Positions 1 to 12,279 of a stretch of DNA of 64,000 nt are shown in pieces (positions within the stretch are counted from its first letter, which is position 1; each line of letters starts with the position of its first letter). The notes under the pieces are model-generated. The model saw only the letters and a list, made by a program, of their open reading frames with translations. It made no database searches and was not told the DNA's origin. The translations under genes and the position numbers were made by a program. The stretch lies in the NCBI RefSeq assembly GCF_000002235.5, contig NW_022145554.1:713501-777500 (forward strand), in the 5' to 3' direction. This DNA is from Strongylocentrotus purpuratus (lineage: Eukaryota; Echinodermata; Echinoidea; Camarodonta; Strongylocentrotidae).

Positions 1-54
1 AGGTATAGACAAGTTTTCACAATGCAATTAAATGACCAGAACTGGTCTATACCT
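1..54. repeat. Short imperfect inverted repeat at the window edge
   Basis: AGGTATAGACAAGTT at 1-15 and AACTGGTCTATACCT at 40-54 are inverted copies with one mismatch over 15 bases, around a 24-base spacer. It may be a tiny hairpin element or the end of a larger one cut by the window edge. Confidence 0.4.
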
Positions 55-939
55 TAAAGTCTAATTTATATTCAGCATGTATTTGTATGTTGAGGTGTTG
101 AATGAAAAACTACAGAATAAAAAATGGAGGAGGGAAAACCCCAACCATGCATTTAATGTACAGGCCTCTGAAGGTTAATCTATACAATTACATGGTTGTC
201 TGCAGAGAGCAAGATTATTATAATGATAAGAGTTTTAAAGCGCCATTCTAAATGCTCAGACAATTTATAAAGAGATAACAGAGAATGTTTAGTGCTAGTT
301 AAGGACAAATATTTTGAGCTTTCTCATTCATCATCTTCCCATATGTGTGAAAGAATATCATATTATTATACAGTGTTACATAAGAAGGGTTGCTCATGAA
401 AAATGCCCTATACTTAAAACATGACAGGGCAAAATTCAAACTTTGAAGCCCAGCATTGGACACATATTCCCATTTGTGTACATCCGGTTCTGTATGCAGT
501 TCTTTTCACTGTATGGGATTTCCAACAAGACTGACTGGCACCTTATTGTTATTAATAATATTATTATGATTTCAAAACCTCACAAAATAAAAATTAATAC
601 AAGTTACTTCCATTACAGTTGAGTTTCCTATCAACCATTCATCAAATTGATAAAATATTAATTTCAAATAGTGTTGATACCAAATGCAAAGTTATGACCT
701 TTTATGTCATTTACAAACACATGTAAAATAAAATATTTCATAAAGTTGATAAAAGGTTGATAGGAAAATCAAATGCTGGAGAGACTGTCATATAAGTTAA
801 AATATCATATCCTTCATTTGTATTTTCTTATTAAAATGTCTATAATTTTTTTTCTTCAAAATTTAAATTCTCTGTAAAAGTAATTCCATAACACTCGGAA
901 TCGCCCTAATACAACTTGATCTGTAAATTGATGCCTTAC

Positions 940-1119
940 TTGCAGTCTGCTAAGTTCAGTATTGAGTCTATGATGCAGAGACTCCATGTGTGAGTTGAAG
1001 TTAGCGACCGCAATCTGAGGTTGCTGACGCCGGGGGCTTACAGGCCCCTGTGTTGTGGAGAGCACAGAACGTAACGCTGGAAGGAGTTTCAGCGTGGCCA
1101 TGGCATGGTCGTTCACGAC
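940..1119 (-). CDS. CCDC142: Exon 5 of the CCDC142-like gene
   Basis: 180 nt, phase 0 at both ends. The acceptor is TTTTCCTCTCAG|GTCGTG and the donor CTGCAA|GTAAGG. It encodes VVNDHAMATLKLLPALRSV, a loop with PVSPRRQQPQ, and a helix HMESLHHRLNTELSRLQ. The open frame runs on past the donor to a stop at 856, but the strong GTAAGG donor and loss of helix-like composition favour splicing at 940/939. No further exon was recognised between 939 and the left edge. Confidence 0.72.
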
Positions 1120-4100
1120 CTGAGAGGAAAAAATATCATGACAGTCGTCATTTTAGCTGCTCGAAACCAGGTCCAAGCTGAATATACCAGTTGGATGTCA
1201 GATGCTCCTGTGACAATTGCTTTATGTCTATTTTCAATACTAACTAAATTCTCCATTCCAAACCTAGATGCTTCACCCTAATCCTGACCTAAAAACTGAT
1301 TGCAACCCTAACCCAAACCTTGACAAAAAAATAAAGACTGAAGAAAATGTAGCTAAAGCAAATATCTGGTACCAAATTGATGCCCACTTCTTTAACATTA
1401 TATAACAAATATTCCATAGTGTAGCATGCAATAGCAACAGATCATGAATACAAGGCAAATTATGCCGATAAATACACTGCTATCCTTTAAATTGTATCCC
1501 TAAAATAATAGATAAAATAAATATATAAAAATAACAATAATAATAATAATTATAATAATAAAATAATAATAACAAGTGGAAAAAGGAAACCCCCTACATG
1601 ACAGTACATTTAAAACTCACCCTTAGATCCCCATATGATATGAGCAAGAATGGGCCCACCGTCCAGTTAGCAAGGAAGTCCTGGCTCTTGAACTGGCACC
1701 ACTGGGCAGCGGTTCCTAGACTGACCGCTAGTCTGGTCAGAGCCTGGACCACCCCAGCCTGGCAGTAGGAGACCTGGGCTTGCGCTCCATGGATCAGGAA
1801 GTTCAGACCATTCTTGCCTGGAAAGATGAAGATTGCAAAGAGAAAAGACAAAGGAGAATTAGTATTTCACACATCCAAAAGGAATGCATAGTTCTGTGTT
1901 TTTATATTTGTTAATGAGAAAATTCTTCAAAGCAGAAAATGTACATGGTACATACAACATGTATATCCCCCAAAAAGCTCACAGCTAAATTGTGTTGAGA
2001 TATTTTGGTCAAACAATTCTATTTCCATTTTTGTTGGTGAGTTCACATGAAAAAACGATGCACACATCCAAAGAAAACATTATTTGCACTTTGTTGGAAA
2101 TTTCACCCCAAATTCAACAAACTGGAAAACATGCTCACATCCAAAAAGAACATAATTGCCACTTTGCTGGAAATTTCACATAAAATTCAACAAACTGAAA
2201 AAGATGTTCACATCCAAAGAGAACATTATTTCCACTTTGTTGGACAAAATTCAACAAACTGGCAAACATGCTCACATCCAAAAAGAACGCAATGTCGTAT
2301 TCATGAAATTCAACACAGTGGAAAATGTGCATATCTAAAAATAACACGAGCTTGTGTTGTGGAATTTTATACAGAATTCTGCAAAGTGAAAGACGTAAAA
2401 ACCAACATGTCCAAAAAGAAAAATGTATGCACATATACATGAAAAAGAACATCATTTCATTTTGTTGTTGTTGTATGTCCTAAAATATCACAGTTGTACA
2501 TTCATGTAAAATCAACATGTGGAAAACCTGCAGAAATACAAACTGAACACAGACTTGTCTTTATGCACTTTAATTCAAAATTCAACAAAGTAGAAAACAA
2601 ACATTCATCCACCGATAATGCACATTTATCTCATGGAACTTTCATATGAAACTCAACAAAGCAGAAAAGAGGCATTCATCCACAGATAAGGCATATTTGT
2701 CTTTAGTACTTTCATCTAAAATTCTAACCAGCGAGAGATATGCATCAGCTGAGAAAGCAAATCATCTGCGCACATCCAGAAGGGCTTCAACTCTAGATGG
2801 GAAATGATATATGACTTAAAGCCCCTCTGACTATTAAGATATGAAATATCTCTGCATAATTCATCTTTTCTGTAGTTTAATGCATTCCCCCTTCATATTG
2901 AGCCCAGACTAGACTTTCCACAAAATTCATTTTTAGATTTAAAACATGTATCCTATTGACAACATGCAGGCATCCTTGTACACACATACTATTCAGCTAT
3001 TCACACCCATGTCAAGAGTTTCTATCTAAATGCATTAACATCGTTCATATTACAAGCAACCTTTAACTAAAGCGTCTCCTTTAACGATCTGACATTCAAG
3101 AGAGATTCTCTCGGGTTACGATGACAACCGAGAATTACATTATTAAGAACTGTGCCGTCCTCATTGTTGAGCCACGACGATCGGTGGAGCAGCAGCATTC
3201 CAGCAAAATTTGCATGGATGCGGAAAAGCCGGATCAAAGAAAATATTTGATATAGCGGAGAAAATGTAACTTTAATCTAAATCAACAGCATCTATAATAT
3301 GATAATAATGAAAATTAGAAAGAGGTGCAGGCATCTCTAGCTACCCCTAGAGATCGTGGTGTAGGCCCTGGGAACCAGTGATGGAAGAAAGGGGCGATGC
3401 TACTGATCTCCACGGATAAAAGAACCCCGGGAATACGAAGATGACGTGGGAAAGTGGAAAGGGAATCCAATCAGAAATATGCATCAAGGGATAAATCATA
3501 TGAATAATCATAATCAAGATTCATTATAGGTGTGCTGTATATATACTTGCCTAAGGAACTCATCTTCTTCCTCCTTAGTACTCTCTTTTGCCCTTCCTCT
3601 ATTTATGTATATCTCTCTCGATCTCTCTCCCTGATTTTGTATACACCATGCATGTTGCATGCATGTTGCCATGTTGTTAGCTGCTTTCTCACAATTGTGT
3701 ATGTCTCTTTTTTATCTTTATCTATCTTTCTCACTGTATCTCTCTTTCTCTTTCTCTGTCTTATCCACCCCTCCCCCCCCCCCCTCTCTCTCTCTCTCTC
3801 TTTCTCTGTCTCTCTCTCACTGATTTTGTACATATATACATAATGCACATTGCTTGATGCTTTCCTGTGATTGTGTATTTCATTGCCTCTTTCTCTATAT
3901 CTCTCTGTATCTCATTCTCCCTGTATACCCCCCCCCCCCTTTCTCTCTATCTCTTCCCCCCCCCCCTCTCCTCTCTCTCTCTCTCTCTCTCTCTTACAGT
4001 GCCTTGAAAGTGAAAAACATTTCCCTTGCCTCAAATTCAATTCCTTGCTTCACACTCAAATGTACACTACCTAGTAAAATCTCTCCTTTTTCGTTCACTG

Positions 4101-7100
4101 CACGTACCGGTACAAAAGATTGCAGAGTACAAAATACAGGGTTGGCATATTCAGCTCACAACTCATACAAATGGATAAACTTCAGTCAAAATTGCAGTGT
4201 TTTACCGTATTCATATCACCTGAGACATTTCATGCAGTATAGCAGAACAAATTACATTCCTCATGTCATTCATCAAAATGATACAATAAATGTAAAAAAA
4301 TTGATGATTGATTGAATAGGTAGGGCTGTAAGTGAACCATGATTAAATTATTTACAATTTTCACAATTATTTGAGTCTTAAAGTGATTGCTTCTTTCGAT
4401 GCAAGACTGAAATGACTATATCTCACAGTATACTTCATTACCGTATTTGCCGGCGTAAAGGCCGCAGTATTTTTGGAAGAGAAAATATCAAAAAGTCGGG
4501 GTGCGGCCTATGCGACGAAAGAGTAAAAAAAAAAAATTAAAAGCCCAAGGTACATTAACATCCATCAACGTGACAGGGACACTTCTCCATTATAATTTTT
4601 CAAGAAAAACATTAAGAGACTGAGTTCTGGTAAAGATGAAAATATAAATTTGTGCGCTGTCTCATACTTGTTAAGTCATTTTGGAAGAACATCCTGGTTG
4701 AAATGTCATTTGAATTCCTCATATTGCTCATATGAGACATAGCTGTAAAGTTAGCAGTTGACATCTCCTGCCCCAAAATCAAATTTTCAGTTTCTGAATA
4801 TTTTAAGTTGGCAAAGCAAATGATCAAACTTGATAACTGACTATAATGAAATATAACCAGAACAGATATATATAATCATCAAATAGAGGTGGCCTTTGCC
4901 AGGGGAGGGGATTATCACCTTGGGTTTGAACCCAGAATCTCACGCCTACAAGACCAGACCCCTCCTCTACCACTGAGCCATCAAGCTTCCTTCAGACTTT
5001 AGGCTCATCCATTTCAATTTTGTTTAACGACTTGAATTGATCTGAGGACAATGTTGATGCTTCAAGCCAAGTAATAACATACACTTTCATTAGTAGATGA
5101 GTGTAATGGTAGTTGCACACCATTCTCCCTCGGCCTTTTGCCTTTCTTTCTTTTCCAGGTCATTGTCTCATCTTCCTTGAGAAATATGATTGTTATTGAA
5201 ACTTTTCCCATAAAGACGGGATTCATTTAACAAAGAGCAAATGTCAAAATGCTCAAAATACAAAAGGACTGGTGCAAATTAAATGCCCCAAAGCCACTTA
5301 TCAACAGCTACTTCCTGTAGCACTTCAGGTAGGAATTCTATTATTCCTCTTTGAGGCATGTATTTTCCTCATTACAATCTTTTATTAAAAATTTCAAGAG
5401 CCCCTACAGGTTACAAAAGGAAACATTTTGAGGGTGGCTTGCAGAAATTGTCATAGCAACGAGATACCTTTGTTAAATTGGGTTGAAAACCTATGACAAG
5501 AATTCTTTTTTCTCCCTACACATCATTGCAGACTGCCGATGGATTGGGTACTTTTCATTTGAATTACCTGGAAGAAATCCTTGCATTTACAATTAAAAAA
5601 GAAAATATACAGGAGTAAAAAATACAGGAGGAAAAAATACAGGAGTAATCATTGCTTTGGGACCTATTTGATGTGCCTTACATGTCTCTTGTAAAGGTTG
5701 GGAGGAGGGGAAAGGAGAGAGGGAAAGGAGAGAGGGAAAGAGGAGGGGGAAAGAGGAGGGGGAAGGATAGGGAAGGAAGAGAGAGGTTTAGAAGCTCTAT
5801 TTTGGATCTTTTAACATACAAAATAGGAGACATCATTGCTTTGAGACATGTTTGAAGTGCCTTACGGGTCTCTTGTACAGGTTGGGAAGGGAAATTGGGG
5901 ATGGGGAAGGAGGAAAGGGTAAGGAGGGGTTGGGAATGGGAAAGGGGTCGATAAGTAGGTGGGGAGGGGGAAAGGAATTGGGAAGGGGAAATGAGTGAGG
6001 AAAGGCGAGGAAGGGAGTAAGAAGCACCATCTTAAGTATCCAATTACCAAAACAGGAGAATTCACTGCTTCGGGATCCGTTCAGTATTTCTCAAGGATTT
6101 CCTATCAGGGTTGGGTTGGGTTGGGTCACTGGGGGTGAGTGAGGTGGGGTAAGAGGGGAAGAGAGGGCAGGGAGGGAAGAGAGCATGTGGAGGAGACAGA
6201 GGGTGATCGAGGAAAGAGTTCTAGTCTGGATCTGACTCTTGATGCTGGTGTTGAGCAAGACAGGAGCGTTGATTTGATAGCATGCAAGCTGAAAGGTTAG
6301 GCTGCCATATCTGATAACCGTGCATCGCTATCTGATTACTTTGTACAATGCTCATTCTTTGAAAATCAGATGCATTTTATAAATTTTATACGTTAAGAGG
6401 AGGATATAAATAGGGCATTTATGAATTTTTCACTGACTGATAATAATTGTACAAATGAGTTTGCCTGTAAATATTAAAACTCAAATCAGAAGGCATACCG
6501 GTAAGCAGTTATCATCTAACTTTTTCATACCCTTCCCAATTTTTTAATAATTCGTTTAAGTACATGCAAATATTTGATTTGACCCTATTTTTATGTTTTC
6601 TTGAAAATGTGACATATTAAAACATCCATCTATTAAGTATTCAACGAAGACCCTTACTCAACCAGTCCACCTTTCATTCTGGAGTTAAAACAAAAATTAT
6701 ACAAAATCATCAAATTTACAAGGGGTATGAAAACTGTAGTTGTTAACTGTAGTTGTTAAAGATAAAGTTGAGTTCAGGAGGGTGTTTCACAAAGATCCTA
6801 AGTCGAACTTATCTCTAAGTTTGACTTAAACATTATAGAGAGCCATTTGTAGCCTTAAAATAAAATATATTCAAAAGCAAATATCAAAGTATTTTAGACT
6901 TTTCATAAATTCCACATCAAGAACATGTAATCTCCATGGAAACAAAAAACTATGAATGATTTGAATCAACATGCTGTGCCTTTTAAAATAACTTCTACAA
7001 AATATTTTCAAAGATGCTAATGGCTTTCCATAATTGTTAAGTCCAACTTAGAGTTAAGTTCGACTTAGGATCTTTGTGAAACACCCCCCTGGTCATGTGA

Positions 7101-7853
7101 TTGCATTGTGAAACAAATCTTGGCAAAGTTACGAGCACTGTACACAGAATGATGTATATGGGACTACACGAACACATGGCGAAAAAAATCCTACCCAGAT
7201 TTTTACAATTTTTTATGTCATATTTAGAATATGAAGGCATTCGAAGAGCCATGCTTTTCAGGGAACATGTTTAATCTGATGTTCTTCCACCCTTGCATAA
7301 TAACAATGATAACGCTCACAATTTTTTACCTCTTCCCAGAACTCAACCTTCTCTTTAACTGTAGGTGAACTTCAAGTCTTAACAAATAATATATTCTCTT
7401 AAATGTCAAGTTTAGTATGTCACATTGTGTAATGTCTAGCATCCAAGAGCAAATGCATGTTGAATGTAGCAATTCAATTGATTACATGTAGCTGTTGGAT
7501 ATTAGATTAGGTTGGAGCTTTTCTAAGAAAGTGCATGTAGCTAGACAGCGAGGCGTCCAAATACACTGAGATGTAGACAATAATAGAACAAGCGTACAAG
7601 GACGAGGAGATAGAGGCAGTGTCGGGGAGTGGAGGAAGAGACAGAGAGAGACAGAGAGAAAGAGACAGGCAGAGAGAGACAGATACAGTGAGAGACAGAG
7701 ACAGAGAGAGAGAGAGAAAGAGAGAGCGACAGACAGACAGACAGACAGAGAGAGACAGAAAGAGACAGCGACAGAGAGAGACAGAGAGAGAGAGTAAGAA
7801 AGACGGAACAGAAAGACAGAGAGACACAGAGACAGAGAGACAGAGAGACTGAA

Positions 7854-7884
<31 letters not shown>

Positions 7885-10800
7885 AAGATGGTGTGAAAAT
7901 AATCAATGCAAGAGGGACGCAACTGTTACAGATTTAGACAGGGGACAGACTAATTATGCTAATGAGAATGAGAAGTAGAAGTACCCAACAGATTAACAGA
8001 TTTCACTCCCACAAAATATCATTGTGTATTCCTCTTGATTTTCAAAAATTGTACTACCTCAAAGACATTTCCTCATTTGAATATCTCCTTTGAAGAGAGT
8101 CTGTGCAACATGCAACATTCTTGTATACTCTGAATAGCAACCTAAAAAGACAACATTCTGTGATGCTCGCAACATGAAGGATAGAATTACTGTACATACG
8201 TGTGCACATATCGATTGGCCTTCTCATTACGTATAGAATGTCATAGCCAAAGTTATTTGTCCAGACAGGGAAACACTATTACAGCTTTCTTTCATGAATT
8301 GGACTTCCATTCGCAAAGACATCACAGAATCTCTGCAGATGGACGGCAACTAGAGCAGTCGCTGATTTTCAATTTAGAAACGGCAGCCATGGCTCCTCAT
8401 ATATAAATCAACCGGCATGCTCTGATTATATTAGGCTCTGATGCGAGTCGTAGGTATCGCAGACGGACGGATGGAAGAGATAAGCGAGGACTCCCGACGA
8501 CTTGACCCCTACCTAACTAATAGATCGTCCCTATTCATGAGGGTAAATTTGGGGATTATTATCGGGTAAATCTGCTTAGTCTGCATTAGTGGTAGGCGAG
8601 GGATTCCAATGATTTCGGGTGATATCTGTCGCATGCGGATGCAGGGGGTTCCCATGTACCTCTAAGGCACTGTTCCCACTTTCAGACTGTAATGTTTTAC
8701 AGTATTCCAGTGCATTACAGGTTTGTTCACATGGACAGCCATTTGCCTAACAAAGCAGTTTAAGCACAGTTGCTGAAAATTCTTTAAGGATTTCATAGGA
8801 GAAGAACACTGAAGCAACTAGGCTTTAATTTATTTGTAAGACAGTTTATTGAATATAACTGGTTCAATATGTTCCTCCAAGCTTGATTATTGTTGGTGTT
8901 GTTTTTATTTGTTTGTTTGTTGTAGCTTTTTAAAACTATTTCCGCTTCATCCCCTAAAAATAATATTAATGGAAAGTGCTCATAGAGCTCATCATAATTC
9001 TTTGTCTACCTTACATGAGGCTCTCTATCTCTGTCACCATTTCTATGCATCACTAAACCATCTCCCTTTTGGTTCAGGATATGACGATGGAAACACTCCT
9101 AATACTGTTATTTTACCCTACATGGGACTCTACCTCGATAAAATCTTCTTAAAGTTACATCACTTCAGTACACATGTATCATCTTCCTCATGTCGTTGAT
9201 ATGGCAATGGCATACCTGCCAACCTCCCACAGCAAAATCTAGGAATCTCCTACACCAAAATAAGGGAATAGAGAATATTTATCATGATCACAGATGTTTT
9301 CACAAAACAAGAGGATTCATGGGTTCCCAACACTAGTTTGAAGACAGAAATATAGGAATAGCTCCTCCAAAATATGAATGGTCCATAGCTACAATGGAAA
9401 CAGTCCTAGCACCACATTTTCCACCTTACATGGGGCTCTATATCAACCACCATATCAGGATATAAAAAGCTCAGGTTAAAAATACATCAGTCTCGACTGA
9501 TGGCAGGATGCTATCTACTTTACTGGTCGTTTCCTACGATCAAGGAAAAGAAATGGACTATGCCACCATAAAAGTCATCGTTTGGTGAACTCTCATACTT
9601 CAGTATGGTCTTGAAAAGCACAGACATGGGGGAAGAAACAAACGTAAAATTCTTTTGAGGTTTGTACAAAATATTCCCAAAAGTGTTTTTCTTTTTTTTA
9701 ATTAAAAAAAAAAAAATGTAGATTTTTTTTTTTTTTCAACTTTTTTTTCAACTACAAATTTTTTTTTTTATTCATTTTTCCCCATTAAATTGCCATAATT
9801 TTCATTAGTACTGCTGTCTATCATGTTTCAATAATGCAAAGATTTTATGGTTGAATTTTTTTTGCAAATCCAGAGGCATTACAAAAGCACAGTTGATTTA
9901 ATGAGCAATAAAATATAGCTTACGAAATTGAGAGTGGATTGGATAAATCAATTACTGGTTGCGATATATATATATATATAACACCCTGTGCATTTGTTTT
10001 AATAGCCGATTCTACACACAATAAAAGTCTTTTTCAAAGGAAGGCAAGGTCATGGATCTAATTGAAACACAGGCTCTTAGAGCATCTAGATGTTGTGTAT
10101 ATTGCCTATAAAGGTCACAAAAATAATTGGCTTTCATTAAAATCTGGCTGGATAATCGATATCATTCATAATCTAGTGATTCTGATCATATTGCAATATT
10201 TTAACCTAGAATAACAGAGATTTGTTTTCCTTTTTATATCTCTTTTTAGGAATACAAGTTTACCTTTGAATTTCTGCAAATTGCATATACAAAATGTATG
10301 AGTGAACCACATTTTGTTGCTTGATAAAATATAATCAAGCAGTTGAACGTTTATCTAAATATGTTTTATCCAAATTGTTCAATTGGCAAATTTGTTCAAT
10401 TGGAAAGTTGAATCTTGTGATATTCTTTTACTCATCAGCTTCATTTTACATGCTTCAAAGTTATAGTTTGGTAAAAAAAAATTAACAATAAAAGAATTAT
10501 TTAATTGTTTCCGGTTTGATGACAAAAACATTTTTTGTTTCATTCCTTTGGAAAGTTTTCTATTTTTTATTTTGACAGGAAGCAGATATTTTTGTTAAGA
10601 CCTGTGGTTGTAACAAACATCCATTTCTTTTTTAAATATTTTTTTTTAACATTCACACCTACAACTGATCAATCATCTTTACCCCCCCCCCCCCCCCCAC
10701 CTTTCACCCCCACCATTTTCGACAACTACCTGCAGTTGGGGTAGTTCCTTTGCTATTGTCTGAGATAAAGAATTTCTTTAAAGATTAAAAATGATTTCAC

Positions 10801-12227
10801 ATCTACTGCGGATCGTTCATCCAATCCACCAACACCACACACACACACTCACACACAAACGGACGACACTGACATGTATAGTACGGGATAGTTGAATAAT
10901 AGCTTTGGGGTAGTTCTCCTATAAAAATATAAATAATTATAAATTAAAACAAAAAATTGAAAAACACTTCTACATCTACTGCTGATCAATCATCCTCTAA
11001 AAAGAATGTGTTAATATCCTTCTAGCTCCAATAGATGATATTGCAGAAATCATTTACACATAGTAATTAGATGGTAAACCCTTATGCCATTTTGGCTCTA
11101 AACATTCACAGAAAGTAGACAGGTACATGTTTGTCAAATGTGTAATCTAACACCCTTCTGATTGTCAACAAACGATATCACCTAAATTATGCAGTATGGT
11201 ATCTGCAAGAAGACAAAAATTGGTTCAAATTGATCATCAAACCTTTCGAGTACTTTAAATCAACTAAATGAAAGTATAAACAGAGTGTTACATGTATGGA
11301 AAACCTTAATTAAAGATAAGCTTGAGCTCTGGTATAGGCATCGTATGTCAAGAGAACATGGCTATAATTCATTCTGGATTGTTTATCCTGCAGTAGATTG
11401 ATTTTGAACCAGTAAAATAAAAACAACCTCACAAAAACTCGCTGGAAACCATCTTCAATAAAAACCACAACTCTCATTTGCACATAGTGACACGTGTTCA
11501 GCACATGGTGTCGGGCCTAAGTACCTTGATTTCCTTATCTTTCTACGCTCATTACTCAGCCCCTATACATTTTCTATGAATATCGTTTGGCACATGTCAT
11601 TTATTTTAATTATTTATAATCTTGAACATTCAGTTAAAGTTTTGTTGGATGCGGTGAGAATGTCTTTTCTTTCATTACCAGAACTGAAGCTAATCTTTGA
11701 TTAAGCATGGCAACATAGCCCGAGACACAAGTATCTAAATGTGAGAATGATTTATAATGTAACGGACAGGGTGCTCAAGTCGATCAAGCTATTCTATCAT
11801 CCATGAGAGGGGCTATATAACTCCTGCATTCCCCAGAGAATCTTGCAGACGCTGCCGTGACATCCTGTCTTGATGAAAACATTCTTAGCTCGGTCACCCC
11901 CCCCCCCTTCTTGGCGGTGCTCCCACCGAAATTAAGAATTCGAGGCAAAGCTAATATAAGGTAGTGATGGATCGGAGCTATCAGTTTCGTTAAATTAAGC
12001 GGGATCGCCTCAGGGAGGATATAGGAAGGAGTGAAACGATTTTAACTTTTCTTACGGCCTGGTGAGAAAAAAAATGGGTACGTGCAGACATGCATGTGTT
12101 TTATTGATAAATATATTATAAACTATGCGTACAGTACGAGTGCTGAAGAGCAAAATGCCTCTACATGTACATATACGTTAAGTAAATCTCTCTCTCTCCC
12201 TCCCCCTCCCCCATCTCTCTCTCACCA

Positions 12228-12279
<52 letters not shown>

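Noticed and set aside
1594..1851. Exon 4 as a stand-alone 85-codon gene
   Set aside because: Splice sites, phase and conserved motif place it as an internal exon; the flanking frame is intronic.
2047..2442. 131-codon plus-strand frame with a regular HIQKE/FNKLE pattern
   Set aside because: The periodicity comes from the 74-bp minisatellite; units shift frame and carry indels, and no relative is known.
3532..4315. Several 67-153-codon open frames rich in Ser, Leu and Pro
   Set aside because: They are translations of (CT)n and poly-C tracts with no conserved motif.
4912..4988. Candidate functional tRNA-Thr
   Set aside because: The anticodon stem is disrupted and the acceptor ends do not pair; it fits a SINE head or pseudogene.
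7482..7922. Overlapping 106-146-codon frames on the minus strand and a 77-codon frame on the plus strand
   Set aside because: All lie in a (GA)n/GACA microsatellite; composition is purely repeat-driven.
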